Notes under the pieces: model-generated
Database searches by the model: none
What the model saw: the letters and a program-made list of their open reading frames with translations, nothing else
Told to the model about the DNA's origin: nothing
NCBI GenBank assembly: GCA_032260385.1
Contig: JAVVEL010000004.1
Coordinates: 62,001 to 126,000, forward strand
Source: UBA9300 sp032260385
GTDB lineage: Bacteria; Bacteroidota; Bacteroidia; Bacteroidales; VadinHA17
DNA: 64,000 nt
Direction: 5' to 3'
Shown: positions 46,990-56,337 of the stretch, one piece after another
Layout: each line of letters starts with the position of its first letter
How positions within the stretch are numbered: the stretch's first letter is position 1
Made by a program: the position numbers and the translations under genes

Positions 46990-48426
46990 ATGAGCAAACT
47001 GAGCCCTTTTTACATATCGCTCCTTTTTTTTATCTTGCCTGTAATAAACCTGCATGGCCAGGTCAGCCATATGATCAAAGTTGAAAAACTATCCATTAAT
47101 ACGAACCAGTTTAATGAAATAGCAGCTGTCCCTGTAAGCGGCGGCATTGTCTTTTGTTCCGACAGGCGCATATCCGGGGTGGTTAATAATAAAACCTTTG
47201 ACGGCGACCGGGTATACAATATTTTTTATGCTGAACGGGAGGATACAATGAAATGGGGCCAGCCCGGAATATTTTCAAAAGACCTGCAGACATTATTTAA
47301 CCAGGGACCCTTTTGCTTCAGCCCTGACGGCAGACAGATTTACTATACAAGTGATGTGGAAAGAGGCAATAATGCCTTCGAGAGGGATTTTAAGAACAGG
47401 CGCGGGATACTCATTGCGGAAAAAACAGCTGATGGCTGGTCCGAACCAGTTGCTTTTGAATATAACGATCCTCTGTGGAACACCGGTCATCCATGCCTGA
47501 GCATTGACGGCAACTACCTGTTCTTTTCATCTGACAGGCCGGGAGGCTTTGGAGGCTCCGACATTTACATGTGCAGGAGGCAAGATAATAAATGGACTGA
47601 ACCGGAGAACCTCGGACCCGAAATAAACGGTACGGGATCTGAACTGTATCCCTGCTTCACGGCTGCAGGTGAACTATATTATGCGTCAGACCGTGAGGGA
47701 GGGATAGGAGGCCTGGATATCTACAGCTCCCGGATGATAAGCAGGGGATGGACAAAGCCTGTATTACTGCCTGAACCTGTAAATTCTTCAGACGATGATT
47801 TCAGCCTTGCAAAGAGACATAATTCCACCGAAGGATTCTTCGCATCAAACAGGGGCCGGTCTGATGATATCTATATGTACTCGTCATCGATCAGAAGAAT
47901 GAGTGAATGTAATGAACTCGTTTATGACAGCTACTGCTGGGAATTCGAGGATGAGAACTCAGCAAAGGCTGATTCCATGACTTTCGTCTATGAGTGGGAT
48001 TTTGATGATGGTACTGTTATAGAGACAACGGAGACGAGAGCCGAACATTGTTTCAGCCAGCCGGGTGTCTATCTTGTTAAGCTCCATGCCATAGATACCA
48101 TAACAGGTGAAGTGCGGCGAAATGAAGCAACCTACCTCCTTGAGGTAAAAAGAACAGAACAGGCCTTTATTACTGCACCGGATACTTGTTTCGCAGGTGA
48201 GGCAGTAAGCATAGATGCCTCCGGGACCTATCTCCCTGACTGGGATATTGAATCATACTACTGGAATTTTGATGACGGTACCGCTGCACAGGGTATGAGC
48301 AATGAAAAAATATATTTACTGGAAGGATCTTATGATGTTCAGCTTATAATAAGCTCGTTCCCTGATGCTGAAGGAAATATACGCGAAATATGCGTTACAA
48401 GAACTATTGTGGTGAAAAGAAGATGA
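46990..48426 (+). CDS. PD40/WD40-like and PKD-domain secreted protein
   Basis: A 478-residue protein with a signal peptide (LLFFILPVINLHGQ). Residues about 30-275 contain PD40-type propeller motifs (FSPDGRQIYYTSD, LSIDGNYLFFSSDRPGGFGGSDIYM, FTAAGELYYASDREGGIGGLDIY). Two PKD-like domains follow (about 290-385 and 390-478, with YEWDFDDGT and YYWNFDDGT). The usual C-terminal OmpA-type peptidoglycan-binding domain of PorE-like proteins is absent; the protein stops after the second PKD. The ATG at 46990 lies one base after the porP/sprF stop. A periplasmic or surface scaffold role is inferred from the operon. Confidence 0.85.
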   Translation: MSKLSPFYISLLFFILPVINLHGQVSHMIKVEKLSINTNQFNEIAAVPVSGGIVFCSDRRISGVVNNKTFDGDRVYNIFYAEREDTMKWGQPGIFSKDLQTLFNQGPFCFSPDGRQIYYTSDVERGNNAFERDFKNRRGILIAEKTADGWSEPVAFEYNDPLWNTGHPCLSIDGNYLFFSSDRPGGFGGSDIYMCRRQDNKWTEPENLGPEINGTGSELYPCFTAAGELYYASDREGGIGGLDIYSSRMISRGWTKPVLLPEPVNSSDDDFSLAKRHNSTEGFFASNRGRSDDIYMYSSSIRRMSECNELVYDSYCWEFEDENSAKADSMTFVYEWDFDDGTVIETTETRAEHCFSQPGVYLVKLHAIDTITGEVRRNEATYLLEVKRTEQAFITAPDTCFAGEAVSIDASGTYLPDWDIESYYWNFDDGTAAQGMSNEKIYLLEGSYDVQLIISSFPDAEGNIREICVTRTIVVKRR

Positions 48427-48441
48427 TCTTGGGAATTATAC

Positions 48442-48449
48442 TATTTTTG
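48442..48449 (+). promoter_or_regulatory. Possible internal -7 box
   Basis: TATTTTTG matches TAnnTTTG exactly in the 31-base gap before the ATG at 48458, ending only eight bases before it. It could give an internal promoter with almost no leader. Confidence 0.35.
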
Positions 48450-48457
48450 CACTGATT

Positions 48458-49444
48458 ATGAGGGATGCACAATATATATACAGATTAATACTGCTTATTG
48501 GCTTAACGCTTCCGATAATGCCCTGCGCTGCACAACCGGTACCTGCCAATGACGAGAATATTCCTTACCTGATGACTTTCGGATGTGAGGGTGAAACCTC
48601 CTGGGGAGACGATGACTTTTCACAGACATTTTTCTTTAAAATACCTCTTTCATACTCCCAGCCTTTCTATATACGGGTATATGACCCCGATATTGGGGGT
48701 AATGTGGATGAGATTAACGGGGTATGGGATACAAGGATGTCCTATTCGGTTTACGGAGGGAAGGATTGCTGGAGTGATGAAGATGCAAGGGGTATCAGTC
48801 CTGAAGGTAACTACCGCAGCGGTACCCTGCTGGCATCAAAGGTGTTCGGAATGGATAACAGGTATGATGACGCCTGGTATACTTTTGGCCCTTTTAACCC
48901 CACGGAGGGAGAACTCGTTGAAGCCTTCGGTGGCTATATCTTTAAGATTATCTGTGAGGGTCTGACGGGTGAGGACGGTAACCTGTACAGGTATTATCTG
49001 AGTACGGAACAGGATGATAACAGGGCACTTGAGGACGGTAATGCCTTTACCTACGAATATTCCTTCAGGATGTGGAATAATAATGAAAATATTTCACATA
49101 TCTATCCCTATATTGACACAGCCACCATATATGTAAAACAGGTTAATTTTGACTGGGACGATGACGGCTACATAAGGGTGGTGTCGCGCGTGAAAAGAGG
49201 ACTGCTCGCCACACACTCAGATGAGGATGACTGGGCAGAAAGTAAAATAAGGATAGAAGAGGAGGAAATTAATTCATCACTCGACTTCCAGTTTATAAAA
49301 AAAAGACCCGAACTTGTTAGAAATAATAATGTTGTTATATCCGTAGAAAACCAGTACGGTGAATACCTTGAATTTTTTACCATTCCTATCGGGGGTGTGC
49401 CTGTCTATAATCCCAGTATTAAAGCGAAACCATTAGAAAAATAG
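48458..49444 (+). CDS. Unrecognised secreted protein in the T9SS operon
   Basis: A 328-residue protein with a signal peptide (LILLIGLTLPIMPCAAQ). I do not recognise a family. The mature part is rich in aromatic and acidic residues and appears all-beta: one segment (FFFKIPLSYSQPFYIRVYDP) looks like a beta-sandwich strand pair. A second domain (from about residue 215) starts IDTATIYVKQVNFDWDDDGYIRV. There is no lipobox and no T9SS C-terminal domain, so it may stay in the periplasm. It lies between the PD40-PKD gene and the phosphatase receptor gene (seven bases upstream of the latter), suggesting a shared role. Confidence 0.75.
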   Translation: MRDAQYIYRLILLIGLTLPIMPCAAQPVPANDENIPYLMTFGCEGETSWGDDDFSQTFFFKIPLSYSQPFYIRVYDPDIGGNVDEINGVWDTRMSYSVYGGKDCWSDEDARGISPEGNYRSGTLLASKVFGMDNRYDDAWYTFGPFNPTEGELVEAFGGYIFKIICEGLTGEDGNLYRYYLSTEQDDNRALEDGNAFTYEYSFRMWNNNENISHIYPYIDTATIYVKQVNFDWDDDGYIRVVSRVKRGLLATHSDEDDWAESKIRIEEEEINSSLDFQFIKKRPELVRNNNVVISVENQYGEYLEFFTIPIGGVPVYNPSIKAKPLEK

Positions 49445-49451
49445 CATTTTA

Positions 49452-52400
49452 ATGATCCGGAAGTTACTTTTTAAAAATTCGATGATCTTATTCTTAATAT
49501 CATCAAGCTCTTTCTTGTCCCTTGCACAGACCTACCAGTTTAAAAATTATGGTGAAAATGAAGGACTGCCCGGGCGGTTCATATATACATTAAACCAGGA
49601 TAAGGATGGATTTATGTGGCTTGGAACTGACAGGGGACTATGTTATTTCGATGGTTTTGACTATCATATGACCTATGTTTCAGATACACTTGAGACACAT
49701 TTTCCTGTGGCATCCTATGAAACAAAAGACGGGAAAATATACTTTGGCTTTAATGATGGCACAGTGCACTATACCGAAAAGCGCCAGCTGCTGCAAATAC
49801 AGGGCATTAAGACCGGAAGGATTAATGATATAGTTGAAAACAGTGATTCCTTGATTTTCATAATTACCCAGGCTAACGGCATTTATGTTTTTGATCCGGG
49901 AAAGCCGGAAGAAACAATATCCCTTGAGAATCCTGTGAATGATCTGCTCTACTGTGCCGGATTTACTGATAAGGGCACCATGCTGCTGGGTACGCAAAAC
50001 GGACTGGTACTATGTGACTATTCAGAAGGGGAATTGAAATTAATATCTGAAGTTGAGGAGCTTAATTATTCCAAGGTCCAGGCTATACAGAAAGGCAGCA
50101 GGCCGGATCTTTATTTTATCGGCACTGAAGACGACGGTGTCTATGCTGCCCTTATTAATTCCTCCGGTGTCAGTTTGGAAAGAATAGGAGAAGAAGATAT
50201 TTTTTCAAGATCAAATGTGCAGTCTCTTATGATGGGCCGGGGGGGAGCCCTGTGGATTTCAACCTTCGGGAACGGGCTCATTAAATCTGAAATTGACAGT
50301 GTAAACAATAATGTAAAATCTTATGAGACTCTCAGTGTTAACTCAGGACTTGGAAGCAACGATATAAAAACCAGCTATGAGGATGTATGGGGAAATTTAT
50401 GGATAGGGTATTATGGGAACGGGATTTCAGTACTTAGGTCTGAAGCATATAAATTTTACCGGCCAGGGAATGATGAGAATAAGAATAATATAATATATGT
50501 AGGCGAAGCCGGAGATTATGCATTTGCCGGTACAGCTTCGGGTTATCACCTGTTTGACACTGATAATGAGCGTATAATCAGCTACACTGACCTTGGCAGT
50601 TCTGTCAGGGGGGGAAGAATCTCTGATTATTTTATTTACAATGACGGATCAATTCTGCTTGGAACGGAAGGACAGGGGGTTTTCAGGAGGGATAGCCGGG
50701 GGGGGACACAGCTACTGTTCAGGTCAGATAATAATATGGAAAACTACATAGCAGATATCCTTGATGAAGCAGGATACATATGGCTTGGGACAAGGGGAGG
50801 CCTTATTGCCATAAATAAACAGACCGGAGGTATAAGCCGCTTTACCACATCAGAAAAGCTGCCACACAACAATATAAACCAGGTAGTCCCACTGGGCGAT
50901 GGAAATGTTATAGTGGCTACGGAGAGTAACAGGCTCTATCAGGTTAATCCCCGCGAAGGTGTTTCATCAGGCAGGGCTGTCATTCACGGTGGTGCCAGGA
51001 ACGTATTCCAGTCCTTCGATGTGGAAAAGCAGGATAAAATATGGGGTGCCACAAGGGGCCAGGGCGTCTTTTGCTTTGAGAGTGATGCCGTCTTGAGCAT
51101 TACAAGCCGCAGTGGCCTGTACTCAGACTATTGTTACAGTATCCTCTGCGACAGCAGGAACAATATATGGGTAGGTCACCGGAGAGGGTTTTCAGTCTAT
51201 AACCAGACCAGTGATGAAATAAAAACCTTTGTTGACATTTTCGGAACAGGAGCCGACTGCAACGAGAATGCACTTTTCGAAACATCCGAAGGCTATGTAC
51301 TTCTCGGAACCACAGAGGGTTTCATGGTATATAAGCCTGATAAGGACAGGCTGAAACAAAAACCCCCAAAAACAAATATAGTGTCGGTAACCATAAACGA
51401 CAGTATAATGCCTCTGAAAGAGGTGTATAACCTGCCTTACAGTCCGAGGCACATGATAAAAATTGACTATGTGGGTCTCAATTACTCAGATCCTGAGAAG
51501 GTATATTACAGCTATAGCATGGAGAATTATGATACGGAATGGTGCGATCCAACCTACTCCAGGACCGTGACATACAGGCTGGGTGACGGCAGTTACCGTT
51601 TTAACATACTTGCGTATAGCTTTGAGGGACTTTCAGATAACCAGACCGAAAGTTTTCTGATCAACATAAAGAAACCTTTCTGGAGAACATGGTGGTTTAT
51701 TTCTGCTGCAGCCCTCTTACTGGTGGTGACAGTGATAATTATAATAAAGGTGCGTGAAAGAACCCAGGCCAGGGTAAAAAAATTCCTCGAAGAAGAGCTG
51801 GCAGAACGTACAAAGGAAGTGGTGAAACAGAAGGAAGAAATAGAATACCAGAACAGGGAAATAACCGATAGCATAAATTATGCACAGAGAATCCAGGCCA
51901 GCCTGCTGCCCCCTGTTAAAAGACTGACTGATAATTTCCGGGGTTCATTCGTGTTTTACCGCCCGAGAGATATTGTAAGCGGTGATTTTTACTGGTTCGA
52001 CACCTTGAAAAATGGTAAAATAATGATAGTATGTGCTGATTCAACAGGCCATGGAGTGCCGGGAGCCTTCATGTCAATGATAGGATCTTCACTGCTGCAG
52101 GAGATAGTCAACAGGAAAGAAATTACACGGCCTTCGCAGATATTACACGCCCTGGACAGTGAAATTACCACCACGCTTAACCAGACAGGTGATGACACTT
52201 CGAACGACGGGATGGATATGGTTGTATGCGAATATAACCCGGAAACACGCCTGCTGAGGTTTGCGTCTGCCCTTCGTCCGGTGATAATCATAATGGATGA
52301 CGAACAGTATTATATCAGGGGTAATAAGAATTCAGTTGGAGGTGAATATATGGAAGAGAAATATTTTGATGACCAGGAGTATTATCTCAAAGAAAATGAT

Positions 52401-52610
52401 TCTGTATATTTATTTTCAGATGGCTACCCTGACCAGTTCGGAGGAGAAGATGGTAAAAAGCTTAAAATAGTAAGGCTGAAGAGACTGATTGAAAATATCA
52501 GGGATCTGAACATGGATGAACAGTATGCCAGAGTGAATGAGTATTTTGATGAATGGAAAGGAGACTATCCCCAGGTTGATGATGTATTGCTGATGGGCTT
52601 TAAAATATAA
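49452..52610 (+). CDS. Beta-propeller/Y_Y_Y transmembrane receptor with SpoIIE phosphatase domain
   Basis: A 1052-residue protein with a signal peptide. About 600 residues of two-component-regulator propeller repeats follow (YTLNQDKDGFMWLGTDRGLCYFDG, IWLGTRGGLIAINKQTGGI, NIWVGHRRGFSVYN). A Y_Y_Y domain lies at about 640-742 and one membrane span at about 747-770, then a coiled coil (about 775-820). The cytoplasmic SpoIIE/PP2C phosphatase domain starts at about 827, with RPRDIVSGDFYW, ADSTGHGVPGAFMSM, DGMDMVV and FSDGYPDQFGG, so its metal-binding Asp residues are present. The design resembles hybrid sensor kinases but the output is Ser/Thr dephosphorylation. The likely targets are anti-sigma antagonists or similar switch proteins, none of which is encoded here. 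Last gene of the operon. Confidence 0.9.
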   Translation: MIRKLLFKNSMILFLISSSSFLSLAQTYQFKNYGENEGLPGRFIYTLNQDKDGFMWLGTDRGLCYFDGFDYHMTYVSDTLETHFPVASYETKDGKIYFGFNDGTVHYTEKRQLLQIQGIKTGRINDIVENSDSLIFIITQANGIYVFDPGKPEETISLENPVNDLLYCAGFTDKGTMLLGTQNGLVLCDYSEGELKLISEVEELNYSKVQAIQKGSRPDLYFIGTEDDGVYAALINSSGVSLERIGEEDIFSRSNVQSLMMGRGGALWISTFGNGLIKSEIDSVNNNVKSYETLSVNSGLGSNDIKTSYEDVWGNLWIGYYGNGISVLRSEAYKFYRPGNDENKNNIIYVGEAGDYAFAGTASGYHLFDTDNERIISYTDLGSSVRGGRISDYFIYNDGSILLGTEGQGVFRRDSRGGTQLLFRSDNNMENYIADILDEAGYIWLGTRGGLIAINKQTGGISRFTTSEKLPHNNINQVVPLGDGNVIVATESNRLYQVNPREGVSSGRAVIHGGARNVFQSFDVEKQDKIWGATRGQGVFCFESDAVLSITSRSGLYSDYCYSILCDSRNNIWVGHRRGFSVYNQTSDEIKTFVDIFGTGADCNENALFETSEGYVLLGTTEGFMVYKPDKDRLKQKPPKTNIVSVTINDSIMPLKEVYNLPYSPRHMIKIDYVGLNYSDPEKVYYSYSMENYDTEWCDPTYSRTVTYRLGDGSYRFNILAYSFEGLSDNQTESFLINIKKPFWRTWWFISAAALLLVVTVIIIIKVRERTQARVKKFLEEELAERTKEVVKQKEEIEYQNREITDSINYAQRIQASLLPPVKRLTDNFRGSFVFYRPRDIVSGDFYWFDTLKNGKIMIVCADSTGHGVPGAFMSMIGSSLLQEIVNRKEITRPSQILHALDSEITTTLNQTGDDTSNDGMDMVVCEYNPETRLLRFASALRPVIIIMDDEQYYIRGNKNSVGGEYMEEKYFDDQEYYLKENDSVYLFSDGYPDQFGGEDGKKLKIVRLKRLIENIRDLNMDEQYARVNEYFDEWKGDYPQVDDVLLMGFKI

Positions 52611-52625
52611 ATTCTCCCCTGATTA

Positions 52626-53147
52626 TTATTTTTCACACGGACCCTCCAGTCCGAAAGGTATCTGACAGCTGGAAGCAATATTGCTTTCATTACCTGCCCT
52701 GTCCTTAACGTAAAATTCGTACATAATGGTGTCGGTGAGTCCATAGAAAAAATACAGGAAGGTAATTTCTATTGTCCCCTGAAGAATCTTGTTCTGTCCT
52801 TCCCTTTCCATGTAGGGGATTCGGTAGTCAGAGGGATCGTTGGGATCGGATTCGTCCACTTCTGAAAAAACACCGCCTTCCTTTTTATAAAGTGAGAAGA
52901 AAAGGTTGGTGGTATCAGTCTCTCCTGCAACCGGTTGCTTCAGTCCAAGATCACCATCACCGTCTTCAAAATAAAATTCAAGTATGCCTGCCTTGGCAAG
53001 ATTTCCCAGCAGATCAATGGTATCATACATGGTAAATTGCCTGAATTCAATATATGGTTCCGGCGGAAGTTGTTTTATCTTCTCGCAAGCGTTCAAAAAT
53101 GAGAGAGATAAAGCAGCAATAAATAATATAAATGCCAGATATTTCAT
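52626..53147 (-). CDS. Small predicted lipoprotein, unrecognised
   Basis: A 173-residue protein with a hydrophobic leader and lipobox LNAC (Cys about residue 21 of the ATG-53147 form). The mature part contains a D-G-D-G-D-L-G calcium-type loop (about 65-72) after FYFEDGDGDLG, and a strand-rich C-terminus (MYEFYVKDRAGNES). The pattern resembles Bacteroidota surface lipoproteins of unknown function. It lies convergent to the SpoIIE receptor gene (15 bases between stops) and downstream of der in the same direction, so it may be carried on the der transcript. Confidence 0.7.
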   Translation of the reverse strand: MKYLAFILFIAALSLSFLNACEKIKQLPPEPYIEFRQFTMYDTIDLLGNLAKAGILEFYFEDGDGDLGLKQPVAGETDTTNLFFSLYKKEGGVFSEVDESDPNDPSDYRIPYMEREGQNKILQGTIEITFLYFFYGLTDTIMYEFYVKDRAGNESNIASSCQIPFGLEGPCEK

Positions 53148-53182
53148 ACTAGACTTCAGTATCAAAAATTACACCAAAATAA

Positions 53183-54487
53183 CTATTTTTTTCTAAAAAA
53201 TATTTTTATGGGAACCCCGGTAAACTCATACTTTTCTCTGAGCCTGTTTTCAAGGAACCTTTTGTACGGTTCCTTTATATATTGCGGATGATTGCAAAAG
53301 AAAGCGAACGAGGGATAAAAGGTAGGGAGCTGACTGATGTACTTAATCTTAATATATTTTCCCTTGTTGGAAGGGGGTGGATTATTTTGTATAATAGGCA
53401 GCATATAAGTATTCAAGGATGAGGTTGTTACCTTCCTTGTCCGGTTGTTATAGACGCGTATGGCCTCGTTGATCACCTTGTGTATCCTTTGTTTCTGTAT
53501 GGCCGATATAAAAAGCAGGGGATAGTCAGTGAAGGGTGCTGTTTTTTCTTTTATCTTTTTTTCGATCTGCCTGGCTGAATTTGAATCTTTTTCAGCAAGG
53601 TCCCACTTGTTAACGAGAAGGACCAGACCCTTGTTATTGCTCAGAATGATATTCATAATGTTAAGGTCCTGTGATTCAATACCAATTGTGGCATCAATCA
53701 TCAGCAGGCAAATATCGGAATTTTCAATGGCCCTGATTGCCCTCAGGGTGGAGTAAAACTCAACATCCTCATTGACCTTTGCTTTTTTTCGCAACCCTGC
53801 TGTGTCTATCAGCAGAAATTCATGTTCAAATTTTTTATAGTGTATAAAAATTGAATCTCTTGTTGTTCCTGCTATGGGCGTGACAATATTCCTGTTTTCG
53901 CCTGTAAGGCTGTTCAGGAGGGATGATTTTCCCACATTGGGTCTTCCCACCACTGCTATTTTCGGCATCGTCTCCTCTGCTTCCTCCGGGCTTTCGGGCA
54001 GCTTGCTGACTATACTGTCGAGAAGATCTCCAGTACCCGAGCCATTGATTGATGATACGGGAAAATAATCACCCAGTCCCAGCTTATAGAACTCGGCGGC
54101 ATCAAGCAGGCGGCTGTTATTATCAACCTTGTTGACCACCGGAATGACATTTTTCCCCGATCGCCTGAGCATATTTGCAACAGACATGTCAAGGTCGGTT
54201 AAGCCGCTGGCAACATCAACCATAAACAGGATTAAGGAGGCTTCTTCTATTGCTATCTCAACCTGCCTGTTTATTTCACTCTCAAAAACATCATCTGAGT
54301 TACTTACATAGCCTCCCGTGTCAATTACTGAAAATACCCTGCCATTCCATTCCGACTTGCCATAATGCCTGTCACGCGTTACCCCGCTCATTTCATCAAC
54401 AATGGCTTCCCTTGACTCGGTGAGCCTGTTAAACAGGGTTGACTTGCCAACATTGGGCCTTCCTACTATTGCTACTATATTGTTCAT
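53183..54487 (-). CDS. der: Ribosome-assembly GTPase Der (EngA)
   Basis: A 434-residue protein with two consecutive Era-like GTPase domains and a C-terminal KH-like domain. The P-loops are GRPNVGKSTLFNRL (about residues 8-21) and GRPNVGKSSLLNSL (about 180-193). Switch motifs DTGG and DTAG and the NKVD and NKWD base-recognition motifs are present. Der acts in maturation of the 50S subunit. It starts nine bases after the era stop, in the rluB-like/era/der unit. Confidence 0.97.
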   Translation of the reverse strand: MNNIVAIVGRPNVGKSTLFNRLTESREAIVDEMSGVTRDRHYGKSEWNGRVFSVIDTGGYVSNSDDVFESEINRQVEIAIEEASLILFMVDVASGLTDLDMSVANMLRRSGKNVIPVVNKVDNNSRLLDAAEFYKLGLGDYFPVSSINGSGTGDLLDSIVSKLPESPEEAEETMPKIAVVGRPNVGKSSLLNSLTGENRNIVTPIAGTTRDSIFIHYKKFEHEFLLIDTAGLRKKAKVNEDVEFYSTLRAIRAIENSDICLLMIDATIGIESQDLNIMNIILSNNKGLVLLVNKWDLAEKDSNSARQIEKKIKEKTAPFTDYPLLFISAIQKQRIHKVINEAIRVYNNRTRKVTTSSLNTYMLPIIQNNPPPSNKGKYIKIKYISQLPTFYPSFAFFCNHPQYIKEPYKRFLENRLREKYEFTGVPIKIFFRKK

Positions 54488-54496
54488 AATAATTTT

Positions 54497-55372
54497 TCAA
54501 TAACCAAATTTCTTCAGAGCCCCGGGCTTGTCGCGCCAGTCTTTGCTTACCTTAACATAGAGTTCAAGGTATACTTTTTTTGCTATGAACTCTTCTATGT
54601 CCATTCTTGCCTCCGTGCCCGTCTTTTTCAGCATCTTCCCGCGGTGGCCAATAATGATACCTTTCTGGCTGTCCCTGGTGACATGGATCAGTGCTCTTAT
54701 ATTTACTATCCTTTCCTCTTCCCTGTACTCCTCAATTTCAACCTCCACCGAGTAAGGAATCTCCTTCCTGTAGTTCCTGAGTATTTTTTCGCGTATTATC
54801 TCTTTTACAAAGAACCTCTCATACCTGTCGGTAAGCTGATCCTTTGGGAAATAGGGCGGTCCTTCAGGCAGCCTGTCAAGGATAAGCTTGAAAAGGTTAT
54901 CTGTGTTAAATTTCTCCCTGGCTGAAAGAGGCACTATAGTGGCCCCGGGCATGATGCTTTTCCACCTCTCAATAAGAAGCTCAAGCTTTTCCTGGTTACT
55001 GAGGTCTATTTTATTTATCACCAGTATGACGGGAACGTCAGAATTTATCACCAGGTTCAGGATTTCCCTGTTTTTATCTATTGTCTCATTTACATCAGTG
55101 ACATAGACTATCAGGTCAGCATCGGTAAGGGCGGTAAATACCGATTTCATCATCGCTTCCTGGAGTTTGTAGGCGGGCTTTATGATACCGGGGGTATCGG
55201 AGTATACGATCTGGAAATCCTCACCATTAACTATACCCAGTATTCTGTGCCTGGTTGTTTGCGATTTCGATGTAATTATAGACAGCTTTTGCCCCACAAG
55301 GGCATTCATTAGGGTTGATTTGCCCACATTGGGATTACCCAGGATATTTACAAAACCCGATTTATGAACCAT
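54497..55372 (-). CDS. era: GTPase Era
   Basis: A 291-residue GTPase needed for 30S maturation. The GTPase domain has GNPNVGKSTLMNAL, the switch-II DTPG, and NKID. The C-terminal KH domain contains VILIIGHRGK-type GIIIGHRGKMLKKTG. It binds the 3' end of 16S rRNA. Normal length. It begins 12 bases after the pseudouridine synthase stop. Confidence 0.97.
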   Translation of the reverse strand: MVHKSGFVNILGNPNVGKSTLMNALVGQKLSIITSKSQTTRHRILGIVNGEDFQIVYSDTPGIIKPAYKLQEAMMKSVFTALTDADLIVYVTDVNETIDKNREILNLVINSDVPVILVINKIDLSNQEKLELLIERWKSIMPGATIVPLSAREKFNTDNLFKLILDRLPEGPPYFPKDQLTDRYERFFVKEIIREKILRNYRKEIPYSVEVEIEEYREEERIVNIRALIHVTRDSQKGIIIGHRGKMLKKTGTEARMDIEEFIAKKVYLELYVKVSKDWRDKPGALKKFGY

Positions 55373-55384
55373 ATATGCTTAATA

Positions 55385-56137
55385 TTATGATCTTTTCAGG
55401 ATATTTATTTCTTTTTCCGTCAGGAATCTCCATTTACCCCTTTGAAGATTCTTTTTTGTGAGGCCTGCAAAAGATACACGGTCAAGCTTTTTTATTCTGT
55501 AACCCAGTACTTCAAACATTTTCCTTACCACCCTGTTCTGGCCTGAATGTATTTCCATGCCAACCTGTGTCTTGTCTTCAGGATCAGGATAAGCTACGGC
55601 ATCAGCGGCCACAAGCTCACCTATATCAACTCCTTCGGTAAGACTTATCATGTCATTCTTTGTAAGAGGACGGTTCAGGTGTACATGGTAAACCTTCTTT
55701 TTACCGTGCGACGGGTGAGTGAGTTTTTTTGTCAGCTCCCCGTCATTGGTGAAAAGGAGCACACCTGTTGTATCTTTATCGAGCCTTCCCACCGGGTATA
55801 CCCTTTCGCTGCAGGCGTTTTGTATCAGGTCGCTAACAAGCCTGCCTGCATGAGGATCATCCATTGTACTGACATAACCTGCCGGTTTATTGAGAAGTAT
55901 GTATACTTTCCTTTCCGGGTTGAGCAGCCTGCCTTTATATTTTACTTTCGCTTTGATTGAAACCTTCGTCCCCAGGTCGGTAACTATTTTCCCGTCAACG
56001 CTTATCTCCCCGTCGGAGATTAGCTTGTCGGCATCTCTGCGGCTGCATACACCACTGTTGGCAACGTATTTGTTCAACCTTATCATTTCATCCCCTGCGG
56101 GTGTTTTCTTTACAGCCCTTTTTTGCCTGTCATTCAT
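55385..56137 (-). CDS. RluB/RsuA-family pseudouridine synthase
   Basis: A 250-residue protein with an N-terminal S4 RNA-binding domain (MIRLNKYVANSGVCSRRDADKLI) and a RsuA/RluB-type catalytic domain with the catalytic Asp in GRLDKDTTGVLLFTND. The family makes pseudouridines in 23S or 16S rRNA; RluB (position 2605) is the most common assignment, not proven here. A perfect -7 box lies 19 bases upstream. It is the first gene of the unit with era and der, all in ribosome assembly. Confidence 0.9.
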   Translation of the reverse strand: MNDRQKRAVKKTPAGDEMIRLNKYVANSGVCSRRDADKLISDGEISVDGKIVTDLGTKVSIKAKVKYKGRLLNPERKVYILLNKPAGYVSTMDDPHAGRLVSDLIQNACSERVYPVGRLDKDTTGVLLFTNDGELTKKLTHPSHGKKKVYHVHLNRPLTKNDMISLTEGVDIGELVAADAVAYPDPEDKTQVGMEIHSGQNRVVRKMFEVLGYRIKKLDRVSFAGLTKKNLQRGKWRFLTEKEINILKRS

Positions 56138-56156
56138 TGCTTTATAATTTCGGATG

Positions 56157-56164
56157 CAAAGGTA
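56157..56164 (-). promoter_or_regulatory. Putative -7 box of the rluB-like/era/der unit
   Basis: Minus-strand TACCTTTG matches TAnnTTTG exactly, 20 bases before the start codon. Confidence 0.45.
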
Positions 56165-56337
56165 AGGATAATTAATAAATTATTAGCCTCAACCTTAGCC
56201 TCTATTATCGCCCTCCGCATAAACTTCCGGTTAAGCTCCCATGAAAGATTTAACTCTTTAAATCACCCCCTCAAAATAATTTTTTGCAATTTTGTTGCCT
56301 GACAGGAAAAAATAATCTTCAAACTCAATCAAAAAAC

